Positions 43,067-54,199 of a DNA stretch of 64,000 nucleotides are shown here, piece by piece. This stretch comes from Fistulifera solaris (Eukaryota > Bacillariophyta > Bacillariophyceae > Naviculales > Stauroneidaceae). A program made the position numbers and the translations under genes. The stretch spans positions 62,001 through 126,000 of the forward strand of contig AP026134.1 in the NCBI GenBank assembly GCA_030295235.1, read 5' to 3'. The notes below the pieces were generated by a model. That model made no database searches. It saw only the letters and a list, made by a program, of their open reading frames with translations, and had not been told where the DNA came from. Every line of letters begins with the position of its first letter. The first letter of the stretch is position 1.

Positions 43067-43948
43067 TTAGTGCTTCTTTCTTTCATCTCTATTGCTTCCC
43101 CACAGTGTTTTGGGTTTTCCTCGAAACAGGGAAGGCAAATAAGCTTTCCCTAATCCTTTCAAGATCAAAGCAGCCCAATACAGTTGCAACAACAGTAACA
43201 CCACCGAACTACCCCAACAGGCCGACATGAAGACACGATACGGCAGATGCGGATGCTGTGAATACAGCAAAAAGTGACTGTTCATATAGGAATACAGTCG
43301 TGGCATCAACATCCCGATGCGAACGTAGAGAAAGGTCCCACAAAACGCTAAGCGGACTTTCAAATACAGACCCGGAAATCGATCCACCAAGGACGGGAAT
43401 TCCTTGAAAAAGTTCATAATCGACAAGGGAATCGTACTCAGTTCAAAGATACCGAAAAGAATGGTATCCAGTACCGAAATCCATTGCGCAAGAAGCCCGT
43501 CATGATCCCCACGGCTACGACCGTGAGATGATGTAAGATCATGATGGGACTTTCTTCGACGGCAAAGATACCGACCGGAATGGCCCATAATTGGAATCCC
43601 AGTTGAAAACAACTCAGAAACAAAAACATGATCGTGGCCTTGTATTTTTTCTACGTCCGTTAAGGAAGGTTCGAGATGATATTCGTAATACAGGCCCAAC
43701 ATCGATAGGATGATGCAGGCACACAAACTGGTGGCTTGATAGCTGATCTTTCTCCGTGCGGACGCTGTAACATCCTTCGAAGCATGCATATCAATAATAT
43801 ACAGCAACACAACATACAGAGCCGTGATTCCACTGGCACAGAAGATCGTTTGCGGCACGACCATTTGTCGCAATACACTCGTTTCGAGAAAAATAGGGCC
43901 GTCATTCAAGGCACCGATGCGTTCCGCGAGTGTCGCATCTTGCAACAT
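43067..43948 (-). CDS. TLC-domain multipass membrane protein; two frameshifts
   Basis: Membrane protein of about 293 aa with five or more hydrophobic helices. After correction it shows the TLC (TRAM-LAG1-CLN8) pattern: IMILHHLTVVAVGIMTGF followed by GFRYWIPF and ELSTIPLSIMNFFKEFP. An extra base in the A-run 43622-43626 and a missing base in the A-run 43455-43458 put the middle (about 43460-43620) out of frame; the errors cancel. The ATG at 43948 is used, as the longer frame begins with TTG. The C-terminus is basic (NRDERKKH). The family includes ceramide synthases and membrane-lipid sensors. The second His of the HH motif is present, but substrate and activity are not assignable. Confidence 0.7.
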   Translation of the reverse strand: MLQDATLAERIGALNDGPIFLETSVLRQMVVPQTIFCASGITALYVVLLYIIDMHASKDVTASARRKISYQATSLCACIILSMLGLYYEYHLEPSLTDVEKIQGHDHVFVSELFSTGIPIMGHSGRYLCRRRKSHHDLTSSHGRSRGDHDGLLAQWISVLDTILFGIFELSTIPLSIMNFFKEFPSLVDRFPGLYLKVRLAFCGTFLYVRIGMLMPRLYSYMNSHFLLYSQHPHLPYRVFMSACWGSSVVLLLLQLYWAALILKGLGKAYLPSLFRGKPKTLWGSNRDERKKH

Positions 43949-44635
43949 TCTCTCTGTTCCGGCTCTTTTAACAACCAATGAAAATGTTTTCGTTCACTTT
44001 TAGAAAGTGCGCGAGCTGTAGGGTTCGCAAGCAATAAAAAACGAGGACGATCGAGCTTTTTGGGGGAAAGCATTTATTTGTCTCGGCGGCGTGTACGCCG
44101 TCCGCGTTGCGATCGGCATTCGGCAAAATTTCTTACAGATGATGATTCCCTATCAGTAGATCGTTTACGTAGGCGTACGTGGTAACGAGGGTTAACCGTT
44201 AATCTTAGTATTACTCGTGTTTCGGAGTTAGGTGTTACCTAGCTCATCTCTGTCTATAGGTTCTACAGGTAGATGTCTCTCTGTAGCACCCTCTAGGAAA
44301 ACTAGAAATGAAAATAGACTCCACAGAAACATCCAGTAACACCTATTTGAGATAAGTCATCAAACAGAGCTAGCAACAGGCACGCTTTATGCGGACAGCC
44401 TCCTACCGGCAAGTAAGCAATCAGTTTTGCTTGCATTATGAGCTTTTCTCTACACTGTATGAGTGTTTTGTTCAAGTTTTGCTTACTTTGTAGAAAGAAC
44501 TTTACATGTTGCGAGGGAAGTATCCTAAGGTGGATTCACGGGAATCAAAACGTTGTCACCGTTTTCTACTTAATTGTTATATGAAAATTAACCTACGCAA
44601 GCCATGTAAACTACTTATGATTCGTTCTTTATAAT
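43949..44635. other. Intergenic region with an inverted repeat
   Basis: No gene seen. TAGGTGTTAC at 44229-44238 is the exact inverse of GTAACACCTA at 44336-44345, about 100 bp apart. This may be a decayed small element or chance. Confidence 0.4.
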
Positions 44636-45198
44636 TTATTTCGAGTCCAAGACTTCCAACATTTCAATATCAAAGATCAATGCGGCTCCACCGGGAATGA
44701 GAGCACCGGCGCCGCGATCACCGTACGCCAATTCACTGGGGATGTACAATTCCCACTTGGCACCCTCTTTCATCAACATCATGGCTTCCGTCCACCCTTT
44801 AATGACTTGATTCGGGGCGAAAGTCAATGGTTGTCCTCGTTTGTAACTGCTGTCAAATTCGGTGCCATCAATGAGACGACCGGCGTAATGGCAGTTGGTG
44901 GGTTGACTGATGGTCGGTGTCTTGCCGACGCCGGGACGAATTTCTAGGAAGGGAAGCAAAAAGGAAAGGGAATGAGCAAGCCATCAAAAGATAATTTCAA
45001 ATTGGAAAGAAATTAGCGTATAGAGGCAACAAACACCCGACACAATGACGAACCTTTGTACAGCAACCCCGAGGGGAGTTTTACAACGCCCTCTTCCTTT
45101 TCCTTTGCGGCGAGGAATTTCAAGCCTTCTTCATTGGTTCCTGCGTGAGTAAAGGCAGCAATCAACGCTGCTACTAGGAAAAGAAAAGATCGGAACAT
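44636..45198 (-). CDS. FKBP-type peptidyl-prolyl isomerase, secretory pathway
   Basis: Peptidyl-prolyl cis-trans isomerase of 150 aa. Exon 1 (45054-45198) encodes a signal peptide MFRSFLFLVAALIAAFTHA and a helical linker ending LPSGLLYK. Intron 44944-45053 (gttcgt...cctag, 110 bp) joins it to EIRPGVGKTPT. The FKBP domain has CHYAGRLIDGTEFDSS, VIKGWTEAMMLMKEGAKW, IPSELAYGDRGAG and IPGGAALIFDIEML, with the catalytic-pocket residues in place. The layout resembles the Mip/FkpA-like FKBPs with a short N-terminal helix. ER lumen or lumenal location is inferred. No frame break, and the length is 151 codons. Confidence 0.9.
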
Positions 45199-45450
45199 TG
45201 CTTTCTGTATGATTTTGAAGATAAGTATGCCACAATAGGAGAGGCAACAAAATAATGTAAGCGGACGAGATGCGAGCGTGGAAGATCTCTGTATGTCGTA
45301 CATTCTGTCAAATACTAAAAAGGTCGTTGTTGCCACTAACAAGTTCCAAATTCTTAATTCCTTTCGCTACGTTTAACGAAGTATTATATGTTTCTAGTTT
45401 AGTTTCTAAAAATTAATCTCGACGAGGAGTTCAAAAAAGGTTTCTTCTAC

Positions 45451-47908
45451 TTATTTAGCACTTTCTCCCACCACTGCAGTGACCGCCCGGTTCAAAATGG
45501 GAATTGAAAGCGGCATTCCGCGTTCTCTGACCAACGCTCGGGCTAGAACAATCGAGTTCTTGATCTGGCGACCGTTTAACTGGGATCGAGACGCTAGTTC
45601 GAGGTAATCGGCATCAGAGAATGCGACACGATAGCGGGATGCCTTGCGAGGGTTCTTCGTCAATTTTCCTTCACGAGCACTGTCCAAGAGTGGGACCAAC
45701 TCGATCAGGTTCTTCCACACTTTGGCTCGACCTTCGACATCCAGCGGTGGGTATCCCAGCATGACCGTGATTCGCGAAGCAATGGCGGCATCAATACTTC
45801 TGGCGTCGCGGTTTGAACTCAAGAATAAACAGCCACTGTAGTATTCAAGGAGACGCAGCATCACGCAGACAAGCGCGTTGCGCTGAATTTCGGTACTGTT
45901 ACGAGCTTCTAAAAAAATATCGGCCTCATCGATCAACACCAATGCGTCCCAAGTCTGGCACAAATCCAAAACAGCACCCAAAGTCTTCTCGACTTCAGCT
46001 GCGGTGATACCTAGATCACCAGCTGTCACTATGTAGAGTGGCTTCTTTAGTAATTCAGCAATGGCTTCAGCCGTCAATGTTTTGCCACATCCTGGAGGAC
46101 CATGTAACAAAAAGATACTTGCTCCTCCTTTATTGGCTACGACATCCAATCCAGCCTCCTCTTCGTCATCGCTGTCATCGTCGTCATCATCATTATCACC
46201 GACATGATCTATTTCTGTTGTTTTGCCGCCACCGGCATTTCTCGCCACCGCACGAATTAATTCTTTCTTATCGGCAGCCAAAACCAATTGATCAAATGCC
46301 TGTTCTTGAAACCGTATATACCCGCAATTTCCACAACTTCCCTCTCCACCCAAGGCGGCCTGTTCGACTCCCATTCGTCGGGTGGATGGTCTCCGCATTG
46401 CGGTCATGGCCGCTTGTTTGCCCACCATTGGCACTGGTTTCGGCATTCCCAACAACAACTTTCCCCACACACGCGCTGTAAAGGAAAAACCAGTGAGCAT
46501 GGGCCACGCCTGCCAAAGATGCTGACGGTCGGAATCGTTTCGATTTTGGTTCCTGGTTGAGACGGTAAATTCCGGTAGAATGGCAGTGCGGAAAGGCACC
46601 GCCACTCCCGTACGTTTGGATTGTTCAAACAACTTAATAGCTTCCTTGACTGTATCGGACATGCCATCATTTCCACGTACTGGTAAATGGCCTTCCAAAA
46701 TGCCTCTAGACCGGTCAAGCAAAATGAATGTGTCAGCCAAAATGAGTTCTGGGGTCGTTCAAAACAAGATCCATTTCTCACCGTTTCACATCCACCATGA
46801 CACGTCCACCTTTACTCAAGGGCCGCATTGCGTTACTGTTCCAGCCAGACGTTAAAATGGGAAAGAAAGAATCGGGAGAATACTCCAAATAGTGATTGTC
46901 TGTTGCCACCGACGCATAGAATTCTCCTCGTTGCTGCAATCGGTCCAACAACTGTGCATCGTCGTCATGCACATGCGGCTGCAGCTTGCGGTGTGTCAAA
47001 TCCTTGATGGGGACGTTCCGCGTCGGATCATGAAATTCGGGATACACATCGGTAGCGGCCACAAACACGAGTTCTGTACCCACGGATATACAAAATTCCA
47101 ACACCAACACAAAGCGTCGTTTCATGGTGTGGGTTGCCGGATTCCATTCTTCCGCGTACCACGATTGGACACAACTGCAGCCGACGGGACTTCCTTCCAT
47201 ACCCGCCGGAAACGCCAGTAATTGCGAACCAGGAGAAAACAATTCACCCAGTCCAGGAAAGAAACTCACCGATTCCGTCGTGGCAATTTCATCACGTGCT
47301 TGTTGCAAGCTCGGCGTCAGTGATTCTATCTTTTCCAAAAATGCTTCCAATCCATCCACACGCACTTGTACCCGTTTCAATTGGGCGGAACGCTGTAAGA
47401 TCCGTTCGGATACATTCTGATAAACACCCGCATTGGCAAGCAATTCCATAAAACGAACTTTCCCCAATTCATCTTCTTCAATTGTATCATTCTGTTCGAA
47501 CCGGTGCTGTAATAATGTATTCAAAGTCTTGGATTCACGTGCCAAACAACGCAACACATTGAGTTTGAGAATGCAGCGCTGTAGTAAAATGGGTTCTTGC
47601 TTGGCGAGTGTATAATCCGTCATGCGGTAAACACACGGAGCCAACGGAATGACCACCACCACATCCTCTTGTAGTACAGGCACCAGTGTGGAATCTGTGT
47701 CATTTGCGGAAAGTAACAAGAAAGCTTGAATGTCTTCCGCATATTGAAATGATGTTTCATTCGTTTTGAATCGTTTGATCGACACGACTTTGGGGGCATC
47801 TTCCGATGTTGATGATAATGGAACTGTTCGTTGTGCTAACGCTGCAGCTAGACCAGAAGGACCCTTACGACTTTGGATTTGTGCCAACAAATCAGCAGGA
47901 CCGGGCAT
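45451..47908 (-). CDS. AAA+ ATPase with large N-terminal domain; frame broken near 46760-46780
   Basis: Protein of about 800 aa in two frames that appear to be one gene. The C-terminal half has the AAA core: Walker A GPPGCGKTLTAEAIAE, Walker B ALVLIDEADIF, sensor SSNRD and an arginine-finger region SRITVML, preceded by FDQLVLAADKKELIRA. This pattern matches the ATPases common in fungi and algae (the FDQLVLP/KKEL type) that have a poorly characterised N domain. The N-terminal half (from the ATG at 47908) ends GGRVMVDVK, also typical just before such modules. The junction has stops in both frames (46778-46780 and 46759-46761), so at least two one-base errors are needed there. A run of Asp/Glu (DNDDDDDDSDDEEE) is inserted between the N domain and the ATPase core. 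Function unknown. Confidence 0.72.
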
Positions 47909-48392
47909 GGTGGTGTTCACTTTATTTGAACAAACAAAAGTTGAAACGAATCGGTTATCACAGAAAGATTATTCTGTCAACAACAGGCGAGACGACTCCC
48001 TCCGAATTGTGATAGATAGATAGATAGATAGCAGTAAGATAGACCCATCAAAATGTCCGCTGCAAAATTCCCCATCACGCGGTTTTTTGTACTCTGTACA
48101 TCGGCCAAATCTATCCGGTACTCATCTCTAGTTCATGGGGGTGACTTAAGAGATGATTATTCGCAGGAGATCACGGATCGCAATAGGATGGGACGAGCGC
48201 AATAAAAAAAAAACACGAAACAAATAATCCGCGACACGCAATCCTTCATTCGGAAGGGGAAAAAAAAGAAAAGAAAACGCAACGTAAAAGAAAATGAATC
48301 TTTTGCCCAACAAAATACGTCAAAACAATAAAATAATAAATCAACAGTAACAGTAACACACTGCTTCTCGTCACCCATAACAGAGAGAAAAG
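47909..48392. other. Divergent intergenic region with a GATA microsatellite
   Basis: About 480 bp between divergent genes. It contains five GATA units at 48011-48030 and A/T-rich sequence with homopolymers. No gene seen. Confidence 0.45.
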
Positions 48393-49443
48393 ATGGCAAC
48401 CGCAACCGCAACCGCTGTCCCTTTATTAAATCCCACTCCGAATCTCATTCCCTCTCCATTTCCGGCACCCCAAATCTATAGGTTTTCGATCCCCAAGGAG
48501 AATGATGCGCCCATTGGCATTAAAATGGAACAAAAGTTACAAAGAAATATTGTTATTTGTGGTATACACGAAGGAACTCCTTTCGAAAGGTCGGGAGCTC
48601 GAGTTGGACAGGAGATTCTCATGATCAATGGGAGCGTCACCAATTCCCCCCGCACCGCCGCTGCCTTGATTCGAAGTACACCAACACCGGGAATTGTCAC
48701 GTTGGTAACTGCCGATCCAACTCATTCGTCGCTGTACAAGCACATCACAGTATCACCCACGTCCGTGCGGTGGACTTTGGTACGAGAGGGGACCCTGTTG
48801 CGTCTGGCACGAGTCTTTGCGAAAGCATCCTCGACTGGTCTTAACGAAGGGGATATCGTGTTGGCAGTGCAAGGACGACCCGTGAGTACCATGGACGAAG
48901 TGCATCGTATCGTACAAGCGGAACAAAGAGATGATGTCCTACTTTCGTTCTACGTTTTGGATCCTACATCATTGCGCGACAGTATTTGGAGAGCCGTAAC
49001 ACAACGGATACGTGCCAGTCGATACAAAGAACTCGTGGGTGACACAGTGACTCTACGACCCATCGCTGATACGTTCGAAGACAGAACAGATATCTTTGGT
49101 GTATTCATTCAGCAACGATTAAAAGCGAGAGTTGTCTTTGATCCGGACACGTACCGCATGATGGATCCTTGGCAATACTGGTCCGCGCGCTACCTCAACG
49201 GCCGCATCGAACACGAGTCGGCCATGGAATACCATCGCAGTTCCTACAAAAAGGTATTGGCAGTAATGCGAGAGTACAACCGGATCTTGGAATACAATTT
49301 ACGACAGTTGGAAGAACTCGTTTGTCAGGAATGTTGGCGGCTTTCGTCCGGTGGCAGCCACGGTCGCGGAGTTTGCGACCGTCGAAGTGGACCACAATGA
49401 TGATGAAGATACGATCCCCTTAGCTACAGCAACGTTTTATTAA
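48393..49443 (+). CDS. PDZ-domain protein (about 349 aa); one frameshift
   Basis: Cytosolic-looking protein with one clear PDZ fold (IGIKMEQKLQRNIVICGIHEG, then SGARVGQEILMINGSVT), and probably a second degenerate copy (LNEGDIVLAVQGRPVSTMDEV). The C-terminal half is helical with WQYWSARYLNGRIEHES. Near 49325-49360 the frame changes (one net extra base); the continuing frame reads PVAATVAEFATVEVDHND and stops at 49441-49443, whereas the uncorrected frame ends at 49400 in low-quality sequence. The N-terminus is Ala/Thr/Pro-rich. Two consecutive PDZ modules suggest a scaffold; partners unknown. Confidence 0.7.
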
Positions 49444-50344
49444 TAGCCAATGAAATAATACGCTTTCAGTGGAACTTTTAGGGTGTAACGCGGAGCACCC
49501 TCGTGCTTGATATCGCTGCATCTCGGGTCCAGTGGAGTCCTCAATTGCAATTTTATTTGGTATGTTGTATACCTTATCTAGAGAGAGAGCTATAGAGACT
49601 TGAACTTTCTCGGTGTATGGTATGCATCGTCATTCATCCTTATTGTGTTCACCTTGTCGTACATTGCGTACCACGACTTCCTTGGGTCCTGAATACACTA
49701 GGTCCTTGAAACGTGTCATAAAAAATAAAGAAGGTCGTCATGATATTTAGGCCTTTCGTGCTACTCAGACTCCTTTGTGCTATTTCTTCAAAAGCAGAGA
49801 CAGAGAGGCCCAATGCGAACGCGGATACCGTATAGTTTCTCGGTGGCCGGTTGCAGTTCCAGGCATCTCAATAATTTGGTCATCGGTCATACACCTTCTT
49901 TTACAATGTACAGCGATAGTCAAGTCATCCATGAGTTCCGCCGAACGTACAAGATGGCTAATATAAATTAAATAGTACAGGGGGAGACAAAAAAGTCGGT
50001 GAAGAAATCATAGCGAACAACGCTGCTGTCTTTTGTACTTAGTTCGTACTTGCTGTGTATCCTTCGCCTCGTGCTCCTCGGTGTGGCTACCTTGCGAAAG
50101 AGGCAGCACGAAGGGCGCTTTTTCAAAGGGAGACAAACTCGAAGCAAACTATCAGCTGCATTCGCGTTGCTGCCATTCATTCTCATTTGGTGCTTCTGGA
50201 GTGGGAATCGAAACGTTTCAAATTAGAAGAGTTGTCACTGAGATTCTTTGTCGGATTGGGGAAGGTGGAAGGAAGATTTCAAAATAAATTATACACCAAC
50301 CGAACCTTCAATCACTCTCTACTTTACTCGACCATCCTACAACC
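49444..50344. other. Intergenic region, no gene seen
   Basis: Nine hundred bp without a convincing gene. The open frames are short and mostly start with non-ATG codons. The right end holds the promoter and 5' UTR of the gene at 50345. Confidence 0.5.
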
Positions 50345-50710
50345 ATGGCTGTTGAAGACGAAAGCAAGGTCGTTAACCGACAAGCTGTAGGAGCGCACCC
50401 TCTTCGTCGTAATCTGATACGACCTCGACCCTTAGGAGAAAGGGAGAGATACGCAATACTCATCAAAGTGCTCATGAAATATCTCGATCACGTCGAGCGA
50501 ACCCACCTGAAGCAACCCGCTCGTGACATTATTCTTCACTGTGTTCGGCGCAATCGTATGGGGGACAAAGAATACATGCCGCTGCAGGAAGCTATTAGTC
50601 AACGACTTCGAATTTATTTGGGTGGTGAAATTTGGGATAAAGTCGATCACTTTTGCCATCAGCAATTTCTCAAGCACACACTTCCCCCAGCTTCCGTCTC
50701 CTCTGAATAA
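50345..50710 (+). CDS. Small helical protein of unknown function (121 aa)
   Basis: Complete frame from ATG 50345 (context acaaccATGgc). It is basic and helical: RERYAILIKVLMKYLDHVE, ILHCVRRNRMGDKEYMPLQ, then RLRIYLGGEIWDKVDHF. No signal peptide or membrane helix. The regular pattern of hydrophobic residues suggests a compact four-helix domain of the kind found in protein-protein adaptors. I recognise no named family with confidence. Confidence 0.6.
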   Translation: MAVEDESKVVNRQAVGAHPLRRNLIRPRPLGERERYAILIKVLMKYLDHVERTHLKQPARDIILHCVRRNRMGDKEYMPLQEAISQRLRIYLGGEIWDKVDHFCHQQFLKHTLPPASVSSE

Positions 50711-51038
50711 AAGGTTGATGGTTGGCTCAATCCGAGTTATTCCTCTTCTAAGCTACTACAGTTCTCGCGAAGAGCCGTGTGGCTCGCGTAGCCAGGGAGG
50801 ATTTTGCAAACTTAAAACTAATGTAGATGATTTACGCATTCATAGTTATGATGTTTAGTTTTTGTCTAGGAAATCAATTACAGCTACGGTTACGAAGGAG
50901 CCCAAACTGTCGGATTGTGAAATGAAATGATATTCGTCACCGTGTCACGAACACGGTCGGAAGCGAACTCCGCGCTGGTTCTTGAGGCCTGAATCATTGT
51001 TAACTACTACGGGTCACTTAAGATCTCCTGCGTTACAG
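50711..51038. other. Short intergenic region
   Basis: About 330 bp between converging genes (unknown small protein and the DUF924-TilS gene). Nothing recognised. Confidence 0.4.
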
Positions 51039-53429
51039 CTAGGACGAAACCGATTCATCTTTTCTCCTTGAACATCGCTCCCTTATGCTCAGAGTAACGC
51101 GAACAATGGCTCTAGGTGTTTCCAAGTCGCCCAGTTCACCCAGAGCAATGCCATCGTTTCCCACCAGTGGAAGTACTTCTTGTACTTTAAGGTCCAAACT
51201 CTTCCAAGCAGTGGGCCTTGTTCGTCTGGTGAAGTGGGTGAAAAGAAGCGGGTGCACCTGATCGTTAATATAGGGTACAGAAATGTAATAATCTATCGTT
51301 CCATTCATCATTTCAGCGAAGGAACGATAAGCCTTCATTCTACCAACGTGCCACTTTCGTCAGGTTCTAGCTCTTGAGGGAGCACTTGAGCTGTAACACT
51401 CCAAGGTCCTACGGTTTTGGCTTTACCATACTCAAGTTGTTCACCTACAGCAAATCGATCGGCTTCTCGGAATGGAAAACACCGTGGATAAAAAACGGAT
51501 ACCGTACCATCTTTTTGTAAATGAACTCCGTAATCCTTTCGACACTGCAGCCACCCTTCCTTCAAAGTCTTCGCTTGCACTCGTTCCAGAAAGGAGACGA
51601 CGCTTTTATCCGAAAACATGCCCAGTCCAGCCGAGTGCAAGACTTCCCGTAGAACGAATTTCCAGAAAAAGAGTCCCTGTTCTTTCCAAGGCGCAGTCGC
51701 AAACTGTAATCCCATTGGTTTGTACGTGGTCTGATCTAGAAACGGCTGTAACGCTAATTGGTGGAAGAGAGCCCGGCATTCATCACTTTCCACCGCTAAC
51801 GCACTCAGATTGTTCATAGAACCCTCTCCATACACCTCTTCGAGTAAAGGCACTAGCCGATTCCGTAACTTGCCCCGCGTGGACCAATGCGGGGTAGTAT
51901 CTTTGAAATAGGGCACGCCAAACTGATGTGCGTAATCAAATATAGCAATTTTTTCCAACGGCAGCAGTGGTCGCAATAGTGTCACTCCGTCATTCTGCGA
52001 CACTGCCGTCATGCCGCTCAAATCGAGTGGCCCGCATCCTTTGTGTGCGTTGGACAGGACATTTTCTCGCAGATCCCCCCTTATGATGACCCAAGAGAAT
52101 TCCAATGCCATCAAACTCCTCAATGGCATCGCGGTACGCCTGATAACGGATTTCCCGAGCGATCCGCTCATATTCATCCCGTGCTGTAATGCCTCGCGTG
52201 ACTTCATCAATGCGACGGCAACGATAAACAATGCCTAGCTGGTCACAGTAGTGCTGCACGTATTGCGCTTCGGCGGATGATTCTGGTCGATTGGCATAAT
52301 CGATGTGCACCGCAACCAGAGGGGGCAATTGAAATTGCGCCCGCAATTGATTCAACACAAACGCAATCACCATGCTATCAACACCGCCCGATAACGATAC
52401 AATCCAAGTTTTTGTTTCCTTGTGTGGTACGTGTGTTTGCACAAAATCTTGTAACGTTCGTGTCACAGCATGACGCGGAGCAAGTGTCAAATCGGCGGGG
52501 AATGCCGCACATTCCAAGATATCATCGTCCGTAAAACCTCTTTCGTCATCACCACGACGACGTTCTTCATCGTAAAGTACCGCCATGCGTCGATTCGTGG
52601 CGGTACGGAACCGCCGTAATAATTCATGACATTGCTCCCACACGTCAGTCGCATGCGCAATTTGTGTTTGGACGTATTGTACGGTTTCGCGGCATGACTG
52701 ATGCCGATACGGCATTAGTGCAAAGACCATCATCGGTATTGGTATCATGGACGTCTGCCACTCTGTAGCATGTTCCTTTTGCAAGCATTCGGCAATTGAA
52801 AAGGCCGGTTGATCCAATTGCGATTGGGGAGGCAAAGGCGATGAAAAAGAAGCGTAATACCGTTGCATATGACGAGCCATTTGATCGAGTAAAATGATGG
52901 CAGCCATTTTCCCGCGGTAGCCGTACTGATCTGCACACCACGGCAACGCTGCATTGGTTTGGTATTCATTCCACACATATTGGATGGAAGCCATAAATTG
53001 TTGCGCAATTTGTTCGTCTACTTTCTTCCGTTTGGCTTCATCGGTAATCATCCATAACTTCTTTTGAGCTTGTTGAGGAGGGTATTGGCCGAACCAATAA
53101 TTTAATACGTTTTCAATTTGCTGTAACTCCTTGAACGATGCATCAGTTGGGGTTTTATTCGAGTTCGACATGGCATTCCTCTCCTCCGAGGTGCTCTCCA
53201 CGTGTTTTGCGTTCTCCATTACCGTCGTTTGAGCCGATGGTAGCATTCGTTGCAGCATCGGTCGCAAATATTGTTTCCACAGTTTCATCAGCACTGGTTG
53301 CTTCCAGCGCGCCAGAATCAGTCCCAATACCAGCATGGATGTTCTCCTCCTCGTGATGGCAGGTGTCGGAAGAAACGCATTGCGTCCCAACGGTGCGAAT
53401 GGTGATATTGCTCCCGATGATGAAGCCAT
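51039..53429 (-). CDS. DUF924 domain fused to a TilS-like tRNA(Ile)-lysidine synthetase; two frameshifts
   Basis: Fusion protein of about 796 aa. N-terminal half: DUF924 (about residues 105-290) with ENVLNYWFGQYP, KMAAIILLDQMARHMQRYY and MPYRHQSCRETVQY, matching the family's LDQxPR and HSE-like motifs. C-terminal half: an N-type PP-loop ATPase with SLSGGVDSMVIAFVL (about residue 343), VAVHIDYANR, RDEYERIAREIRYQAYRD and GHHKGDLRENVLSN, as in TilS, which converts the anticodon wobble C of tRNA-Ile2 to lysidine. An extra base in the C/G-run 52075-52080 and a missing base near 51335-51341 (GTLVE/MKAYRS) separate three frames; corrected they give 797 codons. The longest frame begins with TTG, so the ATG at 53429 is used. 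Plastid location is expected from function but no clear presequence is seen. Confidence 0.8.
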
Positions 53430-54199
53430 GTCAAAGTGCAAGGAAGCCTCTTAGTTCAATTCTTGAAGAAGTTCCAGCAATGCGTAAATCTCTTTATGCT
53501 ATTTCATTACTTTCTTTCCTGGCCAACAAGGATGCTTTGGTAACATACTCCGAGTAAGCGGTTTTTGTTATTGTTATTGTTATCATAGAACAGCTAGATG
53601 CGAGGTGACGAGGTGACGCACAGACGAAATGTTCCCGCGCATTCGAGTCATGAGCATGATCCAACTATTTCCGTTCCCTATTCGTTTCGTTTCTCACATC
53701 AAATAATGAATGTACTAATAATTTTTTTAAAAGACCAAACAATAAACTTATACTCCGTACTCCGTATATTATTCCTAATTTCCTAACGTCAGAATGTAAT
53801 CTAGACATTCGACTGAATTTTCCATTTTTCATCTCATTTTTCACATACGGAGTACATTTCAGTCTGACACTTTGCTGAGTAGACTTTGGTTATTCCTAAT
53901 TTCCTTATTTACACTACTTTATAATCCCACAAGACGTAACTCGTGACAGAAAATGACGTCAAAGTGTGCCCAAACCACGGTTCCTGCATTTCGATGAACT
54001 TGGTGCGAATTTTTTAACCAATCAGCATGTGCTGGAACTAAATCGAACGAAATAAAGGTTAAGTCCAACCTTTGTTGACATTTACCTAGAAAGAAACAGT
54101 CCTTTCAAGACAACCAGTCGAAAATGGGCTCATAAAAAACCAGATCATCCGATTCAGTGTCCTGCAGCAAACATCTCGCTCATCAGTCCAATCCCAGCC
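53430..54199. other. Intergenic region with clustered TACTCCGTA motifs
   Basis: No gene seen. The stretch is A/T-rich with two overlapping TACTCCGTA copies at 53751-53766 and a TACGGAGTA at 53846-53854. It contains the promoters of both divergent neighbours. Confidence 0.5.

Noticed and set aside
46740-46790. A 36-bp intron joining the two halves of the AAA+ gene
   Set aside because: GT and AG ends exist, but the length is far below the other introns here (61-110 bp) and the phases do not match.
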